Below are positions 48,761 through 60,648 of a DNA stretch of 64,000 nucleotides, piece by piece (positions within the stretch are counted from its first letter, which is position 1; every line of letters starts with the position of its first letter). Where the stretch lies: NCBI GenBank assembly GCA_002007465.1, contig LNAC01000110.1:496850-560849 (forward strand). Reading direction: 5' to 3'. Below the pieces are notes generated by a model. It did not search any database. It was not told where the DNA came from and was given only the letters and a program-made list of their open reading frames with translations. The stretch comes from Ailurus styani (Eukaryota; Chordata; Mammalia; Carnivora; Ailuridae). The position numbers and the translations under genes are program-made.

Positions 48761-49129
48761 GAAGAGAAAAGTCTAAGGACTAAAATCATAGGGCAGAAGA
48801 ATATAAGGCAGATATATACCACATTCTAACCCCCAAGTTATTTTTATATGGGGGCATTAGTGAGATAGGTCTGAGCTCTTGCAGTTAAATAAACTCTGCA
48901 AAATGCCTCTAGATAAATTCCATACTTAAATGTTAGGTTTGATTTAGCCCTAGAAAATAGGATGGAATTCCCCCTGATCTCTCAGTTGTTTAGGAATGCT
49001 CTGTTCTTAATTAAGTGATCTTTTTAAGTATAATACTTGGGATAATTTTAAAAGTCTGGGATATAACAAAAGGCATTTCAAGAAATCTTTCATGTGCCTA
49101 CCACCAAATGAAAAGTAGCTTTTAAAAAT

Positions 49130-49850
49130 TTGCTTCAGATAATTTCTTGTTCTTTCTCCCTGTCTTTTTTAAAAGAAACAGAACTTTACAGATAAAATTT
49201 AAATTCCGCATGTTCTTTTCATCCCTCCTTTCCAAGTTCCTTTTCCACAAGTAACCACTGTCACGAACTTGTAGTATATTTATTTAGTCTGTGTTCCTTA
49301 AGTACTTACTACTTTCAGTGTTTCCATAAATAACATATGCCTTTTATGTTTAACGAACATAAATGGTTTATATTTTTAATGAACATAAATGTTATATTTT
49401 TAATGAACATAAATATTGCCCATCTCCCTGTATTCTCCAACTTTTCATTCAACACTGTTTTTGAGTTTTTGAGTTTTTTTGTTGATACATATGGAACTAG
49501 TTATTCATTGTAACTACTGTGAAGTACTACACTACATAAATATGAAGCAATATACTTGCCCATTCTTTTATTAATAGACTTTGAGATTCTTTCTCATTTG
49601 TCCCACTGAAAAAGTGCTATGATGAACTTTCTATATAATGTCTCCTCATGCATATATGCATATGCATATATTTCTCTTGAATGAACAGGGTTGTACATAT
49701 GCATCTTCACCTTACAAGGTATTTTTAGATTGCTTTCTAAAACAATCACTTGACCACAAACATACTGTCTTACCCGATATTATCCAACACTCAGTGTTGT
49801 CAGGATGAGAAGTGGGCTTGCGTGGATAGCCACTCAGTAGCTCGTTGACT
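49130..49850 (-). mobile_element. Ancient L1 3' region, - strand
   Basis: CCACAAGTAACCACTGTCAC, CTTTTCATTCAACACTG, TTGTTGATACATATGGAACT, CATTCTTTTATTAATAGAC, AGTGCTATGATGAACTTTCT and GTACATATGCATCTTCACC follow the order of an antisense old L1 3' UTR to ORF2 end. Tandem AATGAACATAAAT units near 49350-49415 are a local slip. Confidence 0.75.
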
Positions 49851-50094
49851 TTGGAATATTACCTGAGCTCTTTGTGCTCACTTTCCTTGTGTAAAGTGAG
49901 GGTAATAGTAGTCATGCCTGATAAAGTTTCTCTGATGATGAAGCGTAGAACAGTGCTTGCCATATATTTTTTGGCTTGTCTGATGTATATCCAGTGATAC
50001 TTCATTATTTTAATTTTGTTTCTGCGAGGTAACAAAAAATTAGTTTTGCTCATAAAATATCTGAACCATTTTAACTCACTTCCGTGAACTGTTT

Positions 50095-50340
50095 TCAAAT
50101 ATATTTTTTAATTTTTCTATTTCTATTATTTATTTTTATTATTTATTTTTCTATTTATATTTTTTATTTCTATTATTTTATATTTTTATTTTTATTCATT
50201 TTTATGCATTTATATATTCTGGATATTCTTTGTGGCATGAGTGTATATACATACATATATATATATAAATGTCATAAACAAAAAATTAATGTAAATGTAT
50301 ATATACACACGTATGTATCCACATACACATATATATTTCT
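50095..50340. repeat. AT-rich tract with TTTTTATTTTTATTATTTA and TATATACATA units
   Basis: From 50095 to about 50215 the sequence is almost only T and A in loosely repeated units. From 50240 to 50340 it alternates TATATACATACATATAT-type repeats. No coding interpretation is warranted. Confidence 0.85.
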
Positions 50341-50910
50341 ATCACGTAGCTTTCTCTTAGACTGTTTGCCTTTGAAGTTTGGGTTATGGTGATTTTTCTC
50401 ATATGGAAGATTTTAGTTATAATTCCATTTTAGTACTCTTTGCCTTATGATTTCTGCTTAAAAAGTGAGTATCTAATTTCTAGATATGTTAAAATATTTA
50501 ATATTCTTTGCTTAATGCCTAAGTAGCAATAACTTAGAAGAACCTATAATAAAGAGAACATGAATAAGAATGAATATGTTCAAGTATGACTGATGTAATT
50601 ATGTAAAAAAATAGTTGTAATTCTGTGAAAATCTGAAAAACATAGAATGAACTTCTATATTAAACAGTTACTTTTCTCCCCACCTTTATGCCTTGGCCAT
50701 TCCGTACGAGGTTCAGTTTCTGCAGGTATGTTAGACAGCCCAATCACTCACAGGATTCTCTCTCACATGCGGTGGAAAATGTTACCTCACAGCAGTCAAG
50801 TCAGGCACTATAGCAGAATTGAAATCCTGTTAAGTAGCCTCTATTGGCAACCAGATTCGTCTCCTCAATTAGGAGGATTATGTTATTGATGAGAATTACT
50901 ATATACTTTC

Positions 50911-51115
50911 TTTTTAAAAAAAATTTTTTTAAAGATTTTATTTATTTGTCAGAGAGAGAGAGAGCACAAGCAGGCAGAGTGGCAGGCAGAGGCAGAGGGA
51001 GTAGCAGGCTCCCTGCCAAGCAAGGAACCCGATGCAGGACTCGATCCCAGGATCCTGGGATCATGACCTAAGCCGAAGGCAGCTGATTAACCAACTGAGC
51101 CACCCAGGCATCCCA
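50911..51115 (-). mobile_element. Can-SINE, - strand
   Basis: An A/T-rich left part leads into AAAGATTTTATTTATTTGTC and AGAGAGAGAGAGCACAAGC. AACTGAGCCACCCAGGCATC closes it. Perfect 19-base target-site duplications AGAATTACTATATACTTTC lie at 50892-50910 and 51116-51134. Confidence 0.96.
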
Positions 51116-51208
51116 AGAATTACTATATACTTTCACATTTTTCCCAGTAATTATCACTTAAAATAAAATGTTTTGAGAATCATTGATTCATTCCAAATAT
51201 TTAAATTT

Positions 51209-51415
51209 GCACCTGGGTGGCTCAGTTGGTTAAGCATCTCCTTTTGGCTTGGGTCGTGATCCCAAGGTCCTGGGATCGAGCTCGGCATCGGGCTCCCTGC
51301 TCAGTGGGAAACCTGCTTCTCCCTCTTCCTCTGCCCCTGCTTGTGCTCTCTCTCTGTCTCTCTGTCAAATGAATNTGTCAAATGAAAAAAAAAAAACTAA
51401 AAAAAAAAAAAAAAA
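51209..51415 (+). mobile_element. Can-SINE, + strand, with an N join in its tail
   Basis: GCACCTGGGTGGCTCAGTTG begins the element, and CTCTCTGTCTCTCTGTCAAA leads into the tail. A single N at 51375 is followed by a repeat of TGTCAAATGA and then A runs, so the tail is an assembly join and its true length is unknown. No clear target-site duplication was found. Confidence 0.9.
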
Positions 51416-51548
51416 GAGTTAGTGAGAATTCAGAACTTGGAAATGAGCAGACTTGAAGCTTTCCTGTGGCTGCTGCCCCAAATGGAACAGATTGCTTTGA
51501 GACTGTCAGCTTCATTCCAGTTAGAGTCAACTCATCTAGGCAGTTTTT

Positions 51549-51553
51549 CTTTT

Positions 51554-51609
<56 letters not shown>

Positions 51610-51800
51610 TTCTTCCTTCCTTCCTTCCTTTCTTTCTTTTTCTTCCTTCCTTCCTCCCTCCCTCCCTCCCTCCCTCCCTCCCTTTTCTTCCTTCCTTCCT
51701 TCCTTCCTTCCTTCCTTCCTTCCTTTCTTTCTTTCTTTCTTTTTCTTCCTTCCTTCCTCCCTCCCTCCCTCCCTCCCTCCCTTCCTTCTTTCCTTCCTTC
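51549..51800. repeat. Compound (CTTT)n(CCTT)n(CCCT)n microsatellite
   Basis: About 250 bases of pyrimidine tetranucleotide repeats change along the tract from TTTC to TTCC to TCCC and back again. It directly abuts the A-rich tail of the - strand SINE at 51801-51976 and lies inside that element's target-site duplications. It therefore arose from the SINE's 3' tail. It causes long artefactual frames on both strands. Confidence 0.93.
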
Positions 51801-51976
51801 CAGATTTTTTTTATTTATTTGAGAGAGCGAGAGAGAGCACAAGCTGAGGGAAGAGCAGAGGGAGAGGGAGAAGCAGGCAACCCGATGCTGGACTCAGGAC
51901 TGCATCCAGTAACTTAGGATCATGATCTGAGCCAATGGCAGATGCTTAACTGGCTGAGCCACCCAGGTGACCCCTT
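51801..51976 (-). mobile_element. Can-SINE, - strand, whose tail became the microsatellite
   Basis: CAGATTTTTTTTATTTATTT and GAGAGAGCGAGAGAGAGCAC open the reverse complement. GGCTGAGCCACCCAGGTGAC closes it. Imperfect target-site duplications CTAGGCAGTTTTT (51536-51548) and CCAGGCAGGTTTTT (51977-51990) enclose both the SINE and the microsatellite. Confidence 0.9.
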
Positions 51977-52338
51977 CCAGGCAGGTTTTTTAAAGGCTGA
52001 ATCTCATTCTTAGTTAGTATGCATTTTCTCCATAACTTGCTGGATGTCACCTTTTTAAAAATGCTTTTTATTTATAAATGTCAGCCCTAAATCAGTGCAG
52101 TCCATCTAGCTTCTTGTTCATATCTTTTAGAAACCTCACAGTTCGTCTTAGAACTTGGCAAGGTAGTATGAAGTAGGCAAGGGCAGCTTTTCACATTATT
52201 AATGATCACAGGAGAATCTTTACTAAAACAATCACCTGTAACTTTGTATGGGTTAAGCTTCATTTAAAAATCTAATTTGTATTTGCAGGTGACCTAGGAA
52301 AGATGAAAAAATTGGGGCTCCAGTGCAGAATATTCTTG

Positions 52339-52509
52339 TAAAGATTGATTGATTGATTTGAGAAGGGGGGCAAAGAGGCAGAGACTCAAGCAGACCACTC
52401 ACTGAGCAAGGAGCCCGACTCAAGGGGCTCCATCTCACAACCCTGAGATCTTAACCTGAGGCAAAACCAAGAGTAAGATGCTTAATCAACTAGGCCATCT
52501 AGGCACCCC
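52339..52509 (-). mobile_element. Can-SINE, - strand, old copy
   Basis: AAAGATTGATTGATTGATTT opens a diverged tail. CTCACTGAGCAAGGAGCCCG and CTAGGCCATCTAGGCACCCC mark the body and head. Imperfect duplications CAGAATATTCTT / CAGGATATTTTT flank it. Strong divergence points to an old insertion. Confidence 0.88.
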
Positions 52510-54504
52510 CAGGATATTTTTAATATATTTTAATATTCTAAAATTCTAATCAAAACTTAGACACAGGTGCAAAGAATAATAGCTGCTTATGAATTTCACT
52601 CCCTGCCTACAAGAGCATAAATGGAAAATTTACATTAGAGCCCTTCCATTTTAGCTAACATTTTAAATCTCCATTCAAAATTTCCCCTGTGAATAGATGC
52701 TACCTGTTACCAGCTGGGGTCTCGTTTGCAGAAACACACATACAAACGAACCAAATCTGACTCACTGAATTAAAAATAGTAACAAAAGAGATGTTATAGA
52801 AAGGCATTGGGTAGATGTAGAATCGATAGGTTGTATAGAGAAGCAAATTTGGAGAATAGGTAAGAGCCAGCAGAAGATGCCAGCGCAAAATTCGGTCAAG
52901 GTATTGGCTTGTTACTTCCTAGTTAGTCCTTAGCTGCCTCTACTGTCTTCTTGCTGCTGAGAAAAAATTCTAAGTGTGTGTCCACATCACTTCCTTCCCC
53001 CTTCCCCCCTGAAACTCACGCAATGCAGGTTTCTCCTAAATGGGAAATAAGGTTTGGACACAAGACAGGCCATATATATTAACATTTGATCTACATGGCT
53101 CAAAATGTATTTTGACCATGATTTTCATGGACTCTATAAATCCATTCTTTTGGGAGTCCAGGTGTGGAATGAAACAATAATTGAACAGCAGTCCTGTGGA
53201 TCTCAACTGCTCAAACTTGAAAGTAATTAAAATAGAATATTTTGGTTCTATTTCGGTCAGTCGAGTTGGCCCTAAACATGTATGACTAATTAAGGAAACA
53301 CTGTGGAATTTCTTTTTTCCTGTCTATAAATTAAGATAGGCAATCTTTAGTTACCCAGGAACTGGAATAATTTTGTTTACTAAGTAGAAATAGGATAGGG
53401 GCAAGCCTTATACACCAAAAAAGACAACATGAAATGCTTGAGTCAATCTCTATAGAAACTCAAGAAGTCTTTTTTTCCAGGAGAAAATGTCAAGTTTGCT
53501 TTCCTTTGCTAATAAGGGACAGAAGATACAAATAGATAACATAAAATAATAAGGAAAATAATATTCTGAGTTATGAAGGCACTCAGAGACACGTACTCAA
53601 CCTTACCAACATCTGGTTGGAAATTTTGAAATTTACTTAAGCATCAGGATGTTTTTCTATATCCGGAATGTTAGCAAAGTTTGGAAACATGTGGACGTTT
53701 AACTGGGGTTTCCTTTGATGTTCATCATTAGGCAGTCAGAGCCTCTCCCTTAAGCTTAGATGCTGACAGTCCCGAGGTATTCTGTGCCATCATTTCTCCC
53801 CACCAAGGGCCTGCTCTCTGTGGCACGAGGCATCGTCTCCTCAGAAGGAGATAGAGGCTGTGGGTACAAATAGATAATCTGAAAACCAGATAATGTCACG
53901 GCTGATCACAAATGGATGATAGTGCTTTTGTTGCCAGAGCAGTACGGCTGGAATAGAGGCTGAGAGTCATGAATCAAAAGGGGCGCTCTATTTTACACAC
54001 CACATAAATGGATAAACATTGTGCTTTTATATTTGTCCATTGTACTTCCTGGCGAGGTAGAAAGGGAGATTTTTTTTTTTTCACTGAGTAAAAATGATGT
54101 GGGTCTGGTATTTCTCTTTGCAAAATAATTTATTTCTGGCTGCACGGCATTAATTTTCAGGCTGTGAAACCTGGCTTTGATTCCAAACAGATCTTTGGGA
54201 AAGAGGGAGCTTGAATAATAGAGAAAATAACTCTGTAAGGAAGTATATTATTTCTTGGAAGGATCCTGGTATCCATTTAAGTGGTTTCTTCCAGCTTTCG
54301 CATCCAAGAAAATTGTATCCATATATAATTATGAGGAACAAAGCCACAGTGAGGTTTACTGCAGGTTTTTCTGCTTTGCTCATCTTTCACCTCGCTGTGG
54401 CACTATAATGGCCACGGTGAAATCAAACTCAGGAAAGTATGTTGTAAATTCAAAAGTGCCCTATAATCTTTATCAATATCCACAACAATTCCAAGCAGAA
54501 GAAC

Positions 54505-54770
54505 AGCTACCAGGTGCTGAGCATTTAGTGAAAGCCACGCCCGGTGCTAAACCTTTGAAGTTTTTATCTTGTGACATGCTCACATCCACATCATTAGCTA
54601 TAGGTAAATTCTCTTGTTATACTCATTTTTCAAATAAGGAAGCTGAGTTAGAGGAACTTATTCAAGACCATAGGCAAGTAGTTTGGGAAGCTGGGTTCTG
54701 GCTGTGAATCTGGAGCTATCTGCCTGCAATCCCATGCTCCAGTCACTACGCTAAGTGCTTCTCTATGTAT
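54505..54770 (-). repeat. MIR fragment, - strand
   Basis: GGTGCTGAGCATTTAGTG, TACTCATTTTTCAAATAAGG, AAGCTGAGTTAGAGGAACTT, GGTTCTGGCTGTGAATC and CACTACGCTAAGTGCTTCTC are in antisense MIR order. The 150-codon frame that crosses it (54255-54707) is not a gene. Confidence 0.65.
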
Positions 54771-54954
54771 AGAATGCCAGAGCCACAAAAGAGGATCGTT
54801 TTCCTCTGGAGGTTTTCACATAGAAGATAAACTACCATGAAAATCTCCAGACTGTGTGGAGTGAACATAGATACCTCATCTCAGTATTGTCAGTAGCTTT
54901 AAAAATAAATTCGAGTAAGCAAATTGTGTGAATCTTTATCATATCTTTTTATTT

Positions 54955-55065
54955 CCTGGTTTGGACACTTACTATCTTTGTGACTTTGGGCAAGTTACCT
55001 TAGTTTCTTCATCTAAAATGGGCGTGATGATAGTACTTATGTCATGACTTTGTTGTGACGATCAG
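54955..55065 (+). repeat. MIR fragment, + strand
   Basis: CTATCTTTGTGACTTTGGGC, AAGTTACCTTAGTTTCTTCA and TCTAAAATGGGCGTGATGAT are clear sense MIR core. The Can-SINE that follows inserted at or just beyond its right end. Confidence 0.85.
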
Positions 55066-55076
55066 AAAAGTAAAAA

Positions 55077-55237
55077 CGGGTGCCTGGGTGGCTCCTGGGA
55101 TGGAGCCCCGCTTCGGGCTCCCTGCTTAGTGGGAAGCCTTGTTTCTTTCTCCCTCTCTCACTCCCCCTGCATGTATTCCCTCTCTCGATCTCTCTCTCTC
55201 TCTGTCTCTCTCTGTCAAATAAATAAAATCTTTTTTA
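55077..55237 (+). mobile_element. Can-SINE, + strand, with an internal head deletion
   Basis: GGGTGCCTGGGTGGCTCCTG joins the start of the head directly to GGATGGAGCCCCGCTTCGGG. About 50 bases of the usual head are missing between GGCTC and CTGGGAT, two places that share a CTGGG/GGCTC-like motif. The CT-rich part is expanded (TCTCTCTCTCTCTG). Target-site duplications AAAAGTAAAAA lie at 55066-55076 and 55238-55248. Confidence 0.9.
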
Positions 55238-55704
55238 AAAAGTAAAAATTTGTAATGTATTTATAGTAGTGATATAATTATACTCTCTCTCTGTGTCTCT
55301 TTCTCTATATACATGTCACTGTTCCCTCTGTTTTGCATTAAGGGCAAAATCCTACACAGGAGTTTGGGACCATGTGCTTGGTTTTCTGTCACCAGTATGG
55401 GTCATCAGATTTTAGGCCCTAGTAGAATAGATGTGCTCTTTGATGTATAGAAGAATAACAGAACTTTGATCATTTAAGTATTCCGAATGCTATTAGTCAT
55501 CCATACGATAGTTGGCAACTGCTAAGAAAGTTTGAGTGCTACAGTCATGTCACAAATTTCTAAAGTTCTCTGTGATATTTATGGTGGTAGTGATGTCACC
55601 TGGAGGAAAGCCAGTTACACAAAAGATACCATTTTGTTAAATGTATTTCAGGCAGCCATGTTTGAGGACACGACAAGGGACTCATCTGCTGATAAAGTTA
55701 GATA

Positions 55705-56035
55705 AGTGTTTGCCAAAGTGTGTTTCATCCCACACTAGTTTTGAGGAATGCTGTTGAATAAAAGTATTTTACGAGCAAATAAATTTTGAATACTGCCTAC
55801 TATAGTCTCCTCTTGGCAGTTTATCATGCACATAAGTACATGAAGGGCTCCTGAAACTCCTATAGTTTCACACACTCACATACATACACACACACACGTG
55901 AGCACATGCACACACACACCTTCTTTGTTCAGCTCTAATATATTTGACCACAGAATCCTTCTTTGACATAATACTTTAACTATTCCCTGGAACTGGTGTT
56001 CATTGGCCTCATTTTGGGAAATACTGAGTTAGACC
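55705..56035. mobile_element. Probable hAT-type MITE with an internal (CA)n
   Basis: GTTTGCCAAAGTGTGTTTCA, ATCCCACACTAGTTTTGAGG, GAATACTGCC and, near the far end, CCCTGGAACTGGTGTTC and CATTTTGGGAAATACTGAGT suggest imperfect terminal inverted relations (CCAAAGTGTG... against ...TTTGGGAAATA). A CA-rich tract (about 55866-55920) lies in the middle. The subfamily was not assigned. Confidence 0.5.
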
Positions 56036-56924
56036 AGACTTCTGGATCTCAGCTCCGCAATTTTGTCATGAAAAGTCCTTGACACCCCAGATGCTGTCAG
56101 TTGTAGGCTGCTAATTACCATTTTGTGTGGAGTATTGCAAGAGAGTAAGTCAGGAGGCCTAAGCTGTTACATCAGATGGGCTTTTGACTTGGGGCCAGTT
56201 GCAGAAACATTCTGGACTTTATTTCTTCCTCTTTTAATCACATGATCCGATCCAGTGGTCTCAAAAGGTGTTCTACGTCTATAAGTTGTTACTGGGAACA
56301 AGTAAATTTAAATAGTACTTTACAGTGTTCAGAATGCACTTATATGCATCATCTAGTATGACCCTGATACCTTTTGGGAAGTGAGCAATAAGGCCCAGCA
56401 CCTACATACACTGCAGATTATTTGAAAGTTGATTGAACAATAAAGGTTTCACGTTCTGTAGATTTTATCTTTGGCTTCGTGGACACTTAGCATTGTCTAT
56501 ATCCCACCCAGCTCTGCAACCTCTCCCAGTGTTACGTGATACCTGTTTGGAGTCCCCCTACTTAGAGAACAGAAGCTAAGCTGCTGTGATTTGAAATAGA
56601 TTGGGCTATGTTGCCATGGAGTGTCTGCTGAAACAGAATTCCCATAGGTGAGAAGTATTTGCACACTAAAATAGGAAAAGTGTAAATCCAGGCAGACGTG
56701 CAAGCAATCTGAAACATGATGGTTTGCTTTGGAGGCATATCAAAGTGCCAGTGAAGCATTTAATACACTGAGCTTCATGTATTAGTTGAGTAAAAGGGTT
56801 ATGATCTTAAAGGAAAGAATAAGTGTATGCGGAAAAGGGCATTTAATGTAGAGCAAGAACCAATGATCAAACACAGAAACTGCTCCCATACGTACACTAT
56901 TGTCAGTGCTACTGGGAGATAGCA

Positions 56925-57060
56925 GAATATGGTGGTTAAGATCATGGGTTTTGGTGTCAGATATGTTTGTCATATAAATTCTGGCTTTGGGAAATTTTAC
57001 TTAACTTGTCTATGCCTACTGTCATCATCATCTGTAAAGGAAAGCTATCGATGCCAACCA
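56925..57060 (+). repeat. MIR fragment, + strand
   Basis: ATATGGTGGTTAAGATCATG, GGTTTTGGTGTCAGATATG, ATTCTGGCTTTGGGAAATTT and CATCATCTGTAAAGGAAA are a sense MIR in the usual order. Confidence 0.8.
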
Positions 57061-57206
57061 AATGAAATTACTATACAGGTAACCTTGTGCCTGATGGGGA
57101 TAATGCATGGTGCAAACCTCTTATAAAGAACTCTTGTCTCAATACCAGGCATTTTCTCATTCCCCATTTCCCCATGGTGTTGGGAGACTGCCACTCAAGT
57201 GTGCAT

Positions 57207-57402
57207 CGATAGAACCTTCTGGGATGGTGAAAATGTTCTCTGTGCTGCCAGTACAGTAGCCACTAACCACATGTGGCTCTCAGGCACTTGCCATGTGGCT
57301 AGTGTGATTAGGAACTGCATGTTTATTTAATTTAATTTAAATTTAAACTTTAAATTTAGAAAGCCACATGTGGCTAGTGGCTACTGTTTTGGACAGCACA
57401 GC
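57207..57402. mobile_element. hAT-type MITE with inverted GCCACATGTGGC arms
   Basis: ATAGAACCTTCTGGGATGGT, GTGCTGCCAGTACAGTAGCC, ACTAACCACATGTGGC, an AT-rich centre (TTTAATTTAATTTAAATTTA), then GCCACATGTGGCTAGTGGCT, ACTGTTTTGGACAGCAC. The arms GTAGCCACTAACCACATGTG and CACATGTGGCTAGTGGCTAC are inverted repeats with one mismatch. It is a common mammalian MER-type family. I do not name the subfamily. Confidence 0.75.
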
Positions 57403-57929
57403 TGTAGATTACAACAAACCACATTGGTGTGAAATGTTATAACTGCTAGAATTTTCTCTCTCTAAGATACTGAATTTTATGTCACAGATTGGACGGTTGT
57501 TGGTTGTGATCCCTTTAATAAAAGAACGCATGCTGTTCTTTTCTAGTGAATATAACCAACCGTGTTACCTAAAGTCCATCTATGCAAGGAGCCCTGTGGC
57601 ATGTTTTAGAGTTCACACTGTGGAAGTGAAAATATTCAGTAGAAACCCCAGGAATCTACTGAATGTCACTGAAACAATGTGGATTAAATATTTGATCACT
57701 TTAATAAATGTTCTATGAAAACAAAAGAAGAGTATTACACTCTGTGTTTATGATTGCAAATTGCAAATCCTTCCATTAAGGCAAGCTTTTTTACTGTGCT
57801 CCTCTTACTTATTTTATATCTACCTGCTCTGTCAAATTTGGAAGGCTCTCCTTTATAACTTTAAGCTTTCCTCATATTTCTAGAAGTTTTAGCTCTTGGT
57901 ATTTCACTTAAAGTTTTTAGTATGTAAGT

Positions 57930-58420
57930 CCATCCTCTTAATGGATTGTTATTTTTAACCTTACTAATATTCTTTTTTGACTCAGATAATGCCTTTTGTT
58001 CTTGAATTCCACTCTGACATTGATTATTGATAGTTCTGCTTCATCATATTTACGATTCTCCTGATTTTCCTTTGTTCCCTCTGTTTTCCACCTTTTTTCT
58101 CATTTCATTTTGATGGTTTCCTTGTAGGCAGAATATAACCAAATTTTATTATTTTAGTCAGATCTACAAGTTATTTGATTAGAAACTAAGCATAGTTACA
58201 TTTATTGTGATTTCAGTATATATGGTTTACTCACACCGTTTTATGTATATGTCATTATGTGGTTTTCCTCTTTAAATCTGTTAGTTTTAGTGCTGACCGA
58301 TTATTTTTGATGCCACTATTTCCATTACCCTTCTTCCTTGATTGATTGAAGAAATACTATTTTCATCAAACTAGGGATTACCTTCCTTTCTCCATTATAT
58401 TGAAGCCTCTATTGCTGTCT
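57930..58420 (-). mobile_element. Ancient L1 ORF2 fragment, - strand, low confidence
   Basis: GGTTTCCTTGTAGGCAGAAT, TATAACC, TTATTGTGATTTCAGTATAT and CTCATTTCATTTTGATGG resemble the antisense of an old L1 ORF2 stretch. Strongly diverged, with uncertain edges; AT-rich T-run sequence continues to about 59100. Confidence 0.45.
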
Positions 58421-60017
58421 TACAACTTTTGTACAGTCACAAAACTAAAGAATACCTGTTCCTCTTACCCCAAAACATTTTACATGTTTACGTCTCCCAG
58501 CCCCAAGTGAAGTTCTTAGGAATGATCCTGTTCCAAGTCCTCGTTATAACAAATGCCCCCTCCCAGTTCTTCACATTATTTCAGGCTGCTATTGAGTTCT
58601 CTCTTATCAAATGACTTTATTTGGACAGTCCTTCCTCAAAAATTACAAATTAATCACCTGTAGATGTTGCTTTGCTGTATTTTAACTCCCCATACCTCAT
58701 AGGCTAAAACTAATAGCAGGCTATTCTGTCTTCTTTGTAGGTAGCCTGTTTTTTTGTTTTCTGTTTTTTTGTTTTTGTTTTTGTTTTTCCTCTCTCTGGA
58801 AATGGGGAGGTAGTTTTTCCTTTTAATCTAAGGTTGAGAAATTCAGAGATTTCATGAGGCTCTTCTTTGGAGTATATCTTTTTTTTTTTTTTCCATTATT
58901 CTTATTTGAAGTGACACCATGAGCCATTTTACCCCAGAGGTGAAAACTACTTTTTATCGAAGCTTAGGAAATTTTTGCCTATGGTTTCTTTATTCTATTT
59001 GTTTTTGACTTTGTTTTTGTTTTAATTTTGGAATTCATTGTATTCACATTCTGGTTTCTAGTCTCTGTCCTTGAGGTCTAATCTTTTCTTTATGATACTA
59101 ATTTTTTTAGAAATTTTGCTATGTTGTAAGCTACTTCTTCCACCTGAACAGTTGTTTTCTAAACAACTAATTTAGCTTGAAGCAGTGAATATTTGTTTTT
59201 CTGTTTTCTGTAGAATCTGAATATTGAAAGGGTTTACTTTCCGGAACCGAAGAAAGACTTTAGTCTTACCATTTGTGTTGATATATCCATGAAACAAGTT
59301 CCCCCAGTACCCATACCAGTCAGGCTTCATGGGATTCTCTGCAATTACAAACTTGCTCATTGTTTAAGATATGTTAATTTTTGTTTTACTGAACTGGTAC
59401 AATAGTACTGTGACCTTTCTGTGAAATGTTGCAATTGTGTCCCTTTGCTCTTGAGTTTCTCCTGGTGCTTATGTATGAGCCTCCAGCCAGAGAGCGAGGA
59501 ATGACCCGCTTCTTGGGTATAGAACACCACCCATGCTGGACCACCGGTGCCATCAAGGTCTGTTGACCACCTGCTCTTCTTTATGCAGCAGGTTGCACAG
59601 GCAAAGCCTCTCCATTTGCAAGTCAAATAGACGTATTGACAGATGCTACCCATGTCCCCTTAGAAGGCCATATGATCAGTGGTCTTCCTTGCTGTTTAGC
59701 ATTTCCCTAAAACTCCCAAATAATGAAAATCCCAGAAATGAATCACATGGCATTCACTCTTTCCTCAGGAGAAATCCTGGCCTTCCTAGTTAGATGTTAC
59801 ACTAGAAGTTGTTTGTCAGGACAGAACCACAAAACAGTAGTGTGTCTTATTTCCTGGGATGAGTGTGATTTATTAGGTTTGATTGACTCAGTAACATGCT
59901 CGTGGCTGCTTAAATTGCCCAGGAGGAATTGATGTAAGCACAAATTTCAATGAGAAAATAGCACGTTCAATCCATATTGCTGTATAAAGGCTGTCAACTA
60001 GTTGTGCCTAACGTTTT

Positions 60018-60218
60018 TTTTTTTTAAAGATTTTATTTATTTATTTGACACAGAGAGAGAGAGATCAGATCACAGCTAGGCAGAGAGGCAGGAGGAGAGA
60101 GGAGGAAGCAGGCTCCCTGCCGAGCAGAGAGCCTGATGTGGGCCTCCATCCCAGGACCCTGGGATCATGACCTGAGCCAAAGGCAGCGGCTTTAACCCAC
60201 TGAGCCACCCAGGTGCCC
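60018..60218 (-). mobile_element. Can-SINE, - strand, young copy
   Basis: Poly-T then AAAGATTTTATTTATTTATT, GGCAGAGAGGCAGGAGGAG and ACTGAGCCACCCAGGTGCCC form a nearly full copy. Perfect target-site duplications TGTGCCTAACGTTTT lie at 60003-60017 and 60219-60233. Confidence 0.96.
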
Positions 60219-60614
60219 TGTGCCTAACGTTTTGTTCCCTGCCACTATAATTGAGTCTGGTGTCTTCCTTGTGTTTGAATCAGGAGATAAATCAGATCTG
60301 TTCCAGCACTGGTTTCCACTGATTTTGTATCTGACTTTATTGATAATGGATAAATGTTTTGTAAGCATGCCATTTTCTCCCGAAATTATTCACACCTGAT
60401 GAACGGTACTATATGTTTTTCTTAGACATCTTAAAATTTGGTGCTTTATGGATTTGACTTGCAAATGATCCATCTTTTGTGTTAATCATTTTTATCTTTG
60501 TCTCCCTTATTACTCATGACAAAATATTTTTGTTTCTTTAAGTTTCCGCAAAAGTGACAATATCCTTCTGCTTAAATGATCTTTTTAGTTTTTAATCTTC
60601 AGCTTTTTTGTTGT

Positions 60615-60648
60615 TATGTGTAAAGTAAGTTATGTGTAAAGTAAGTTA
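60615..60648. repeat. Two-copy 16-base tandem duplication
   Basis: TATGTGTAAAGTAAGT occurs twice in direct succession. A small local duplication. Confidence 0.85.

Noticed and set aside
51378..51847. Long frames of Lys/Arg/Glu/Gly or Ser/Phe/Leu/Pro repeats
   Set aside because: Translation of the tetranucleotide microsatellite on both strands.
59172..59653. Two abutting - strand frames (62 and 98 codons) resembling a frameshifted processed pseudogene
   Set aside because: Composition looks somewhat protein-like, but I recognise no family, poly-A tail or target-site duplication. A translated database search of 59150-59800 would decide: a full-length hit to one protein would support a pseudogene.
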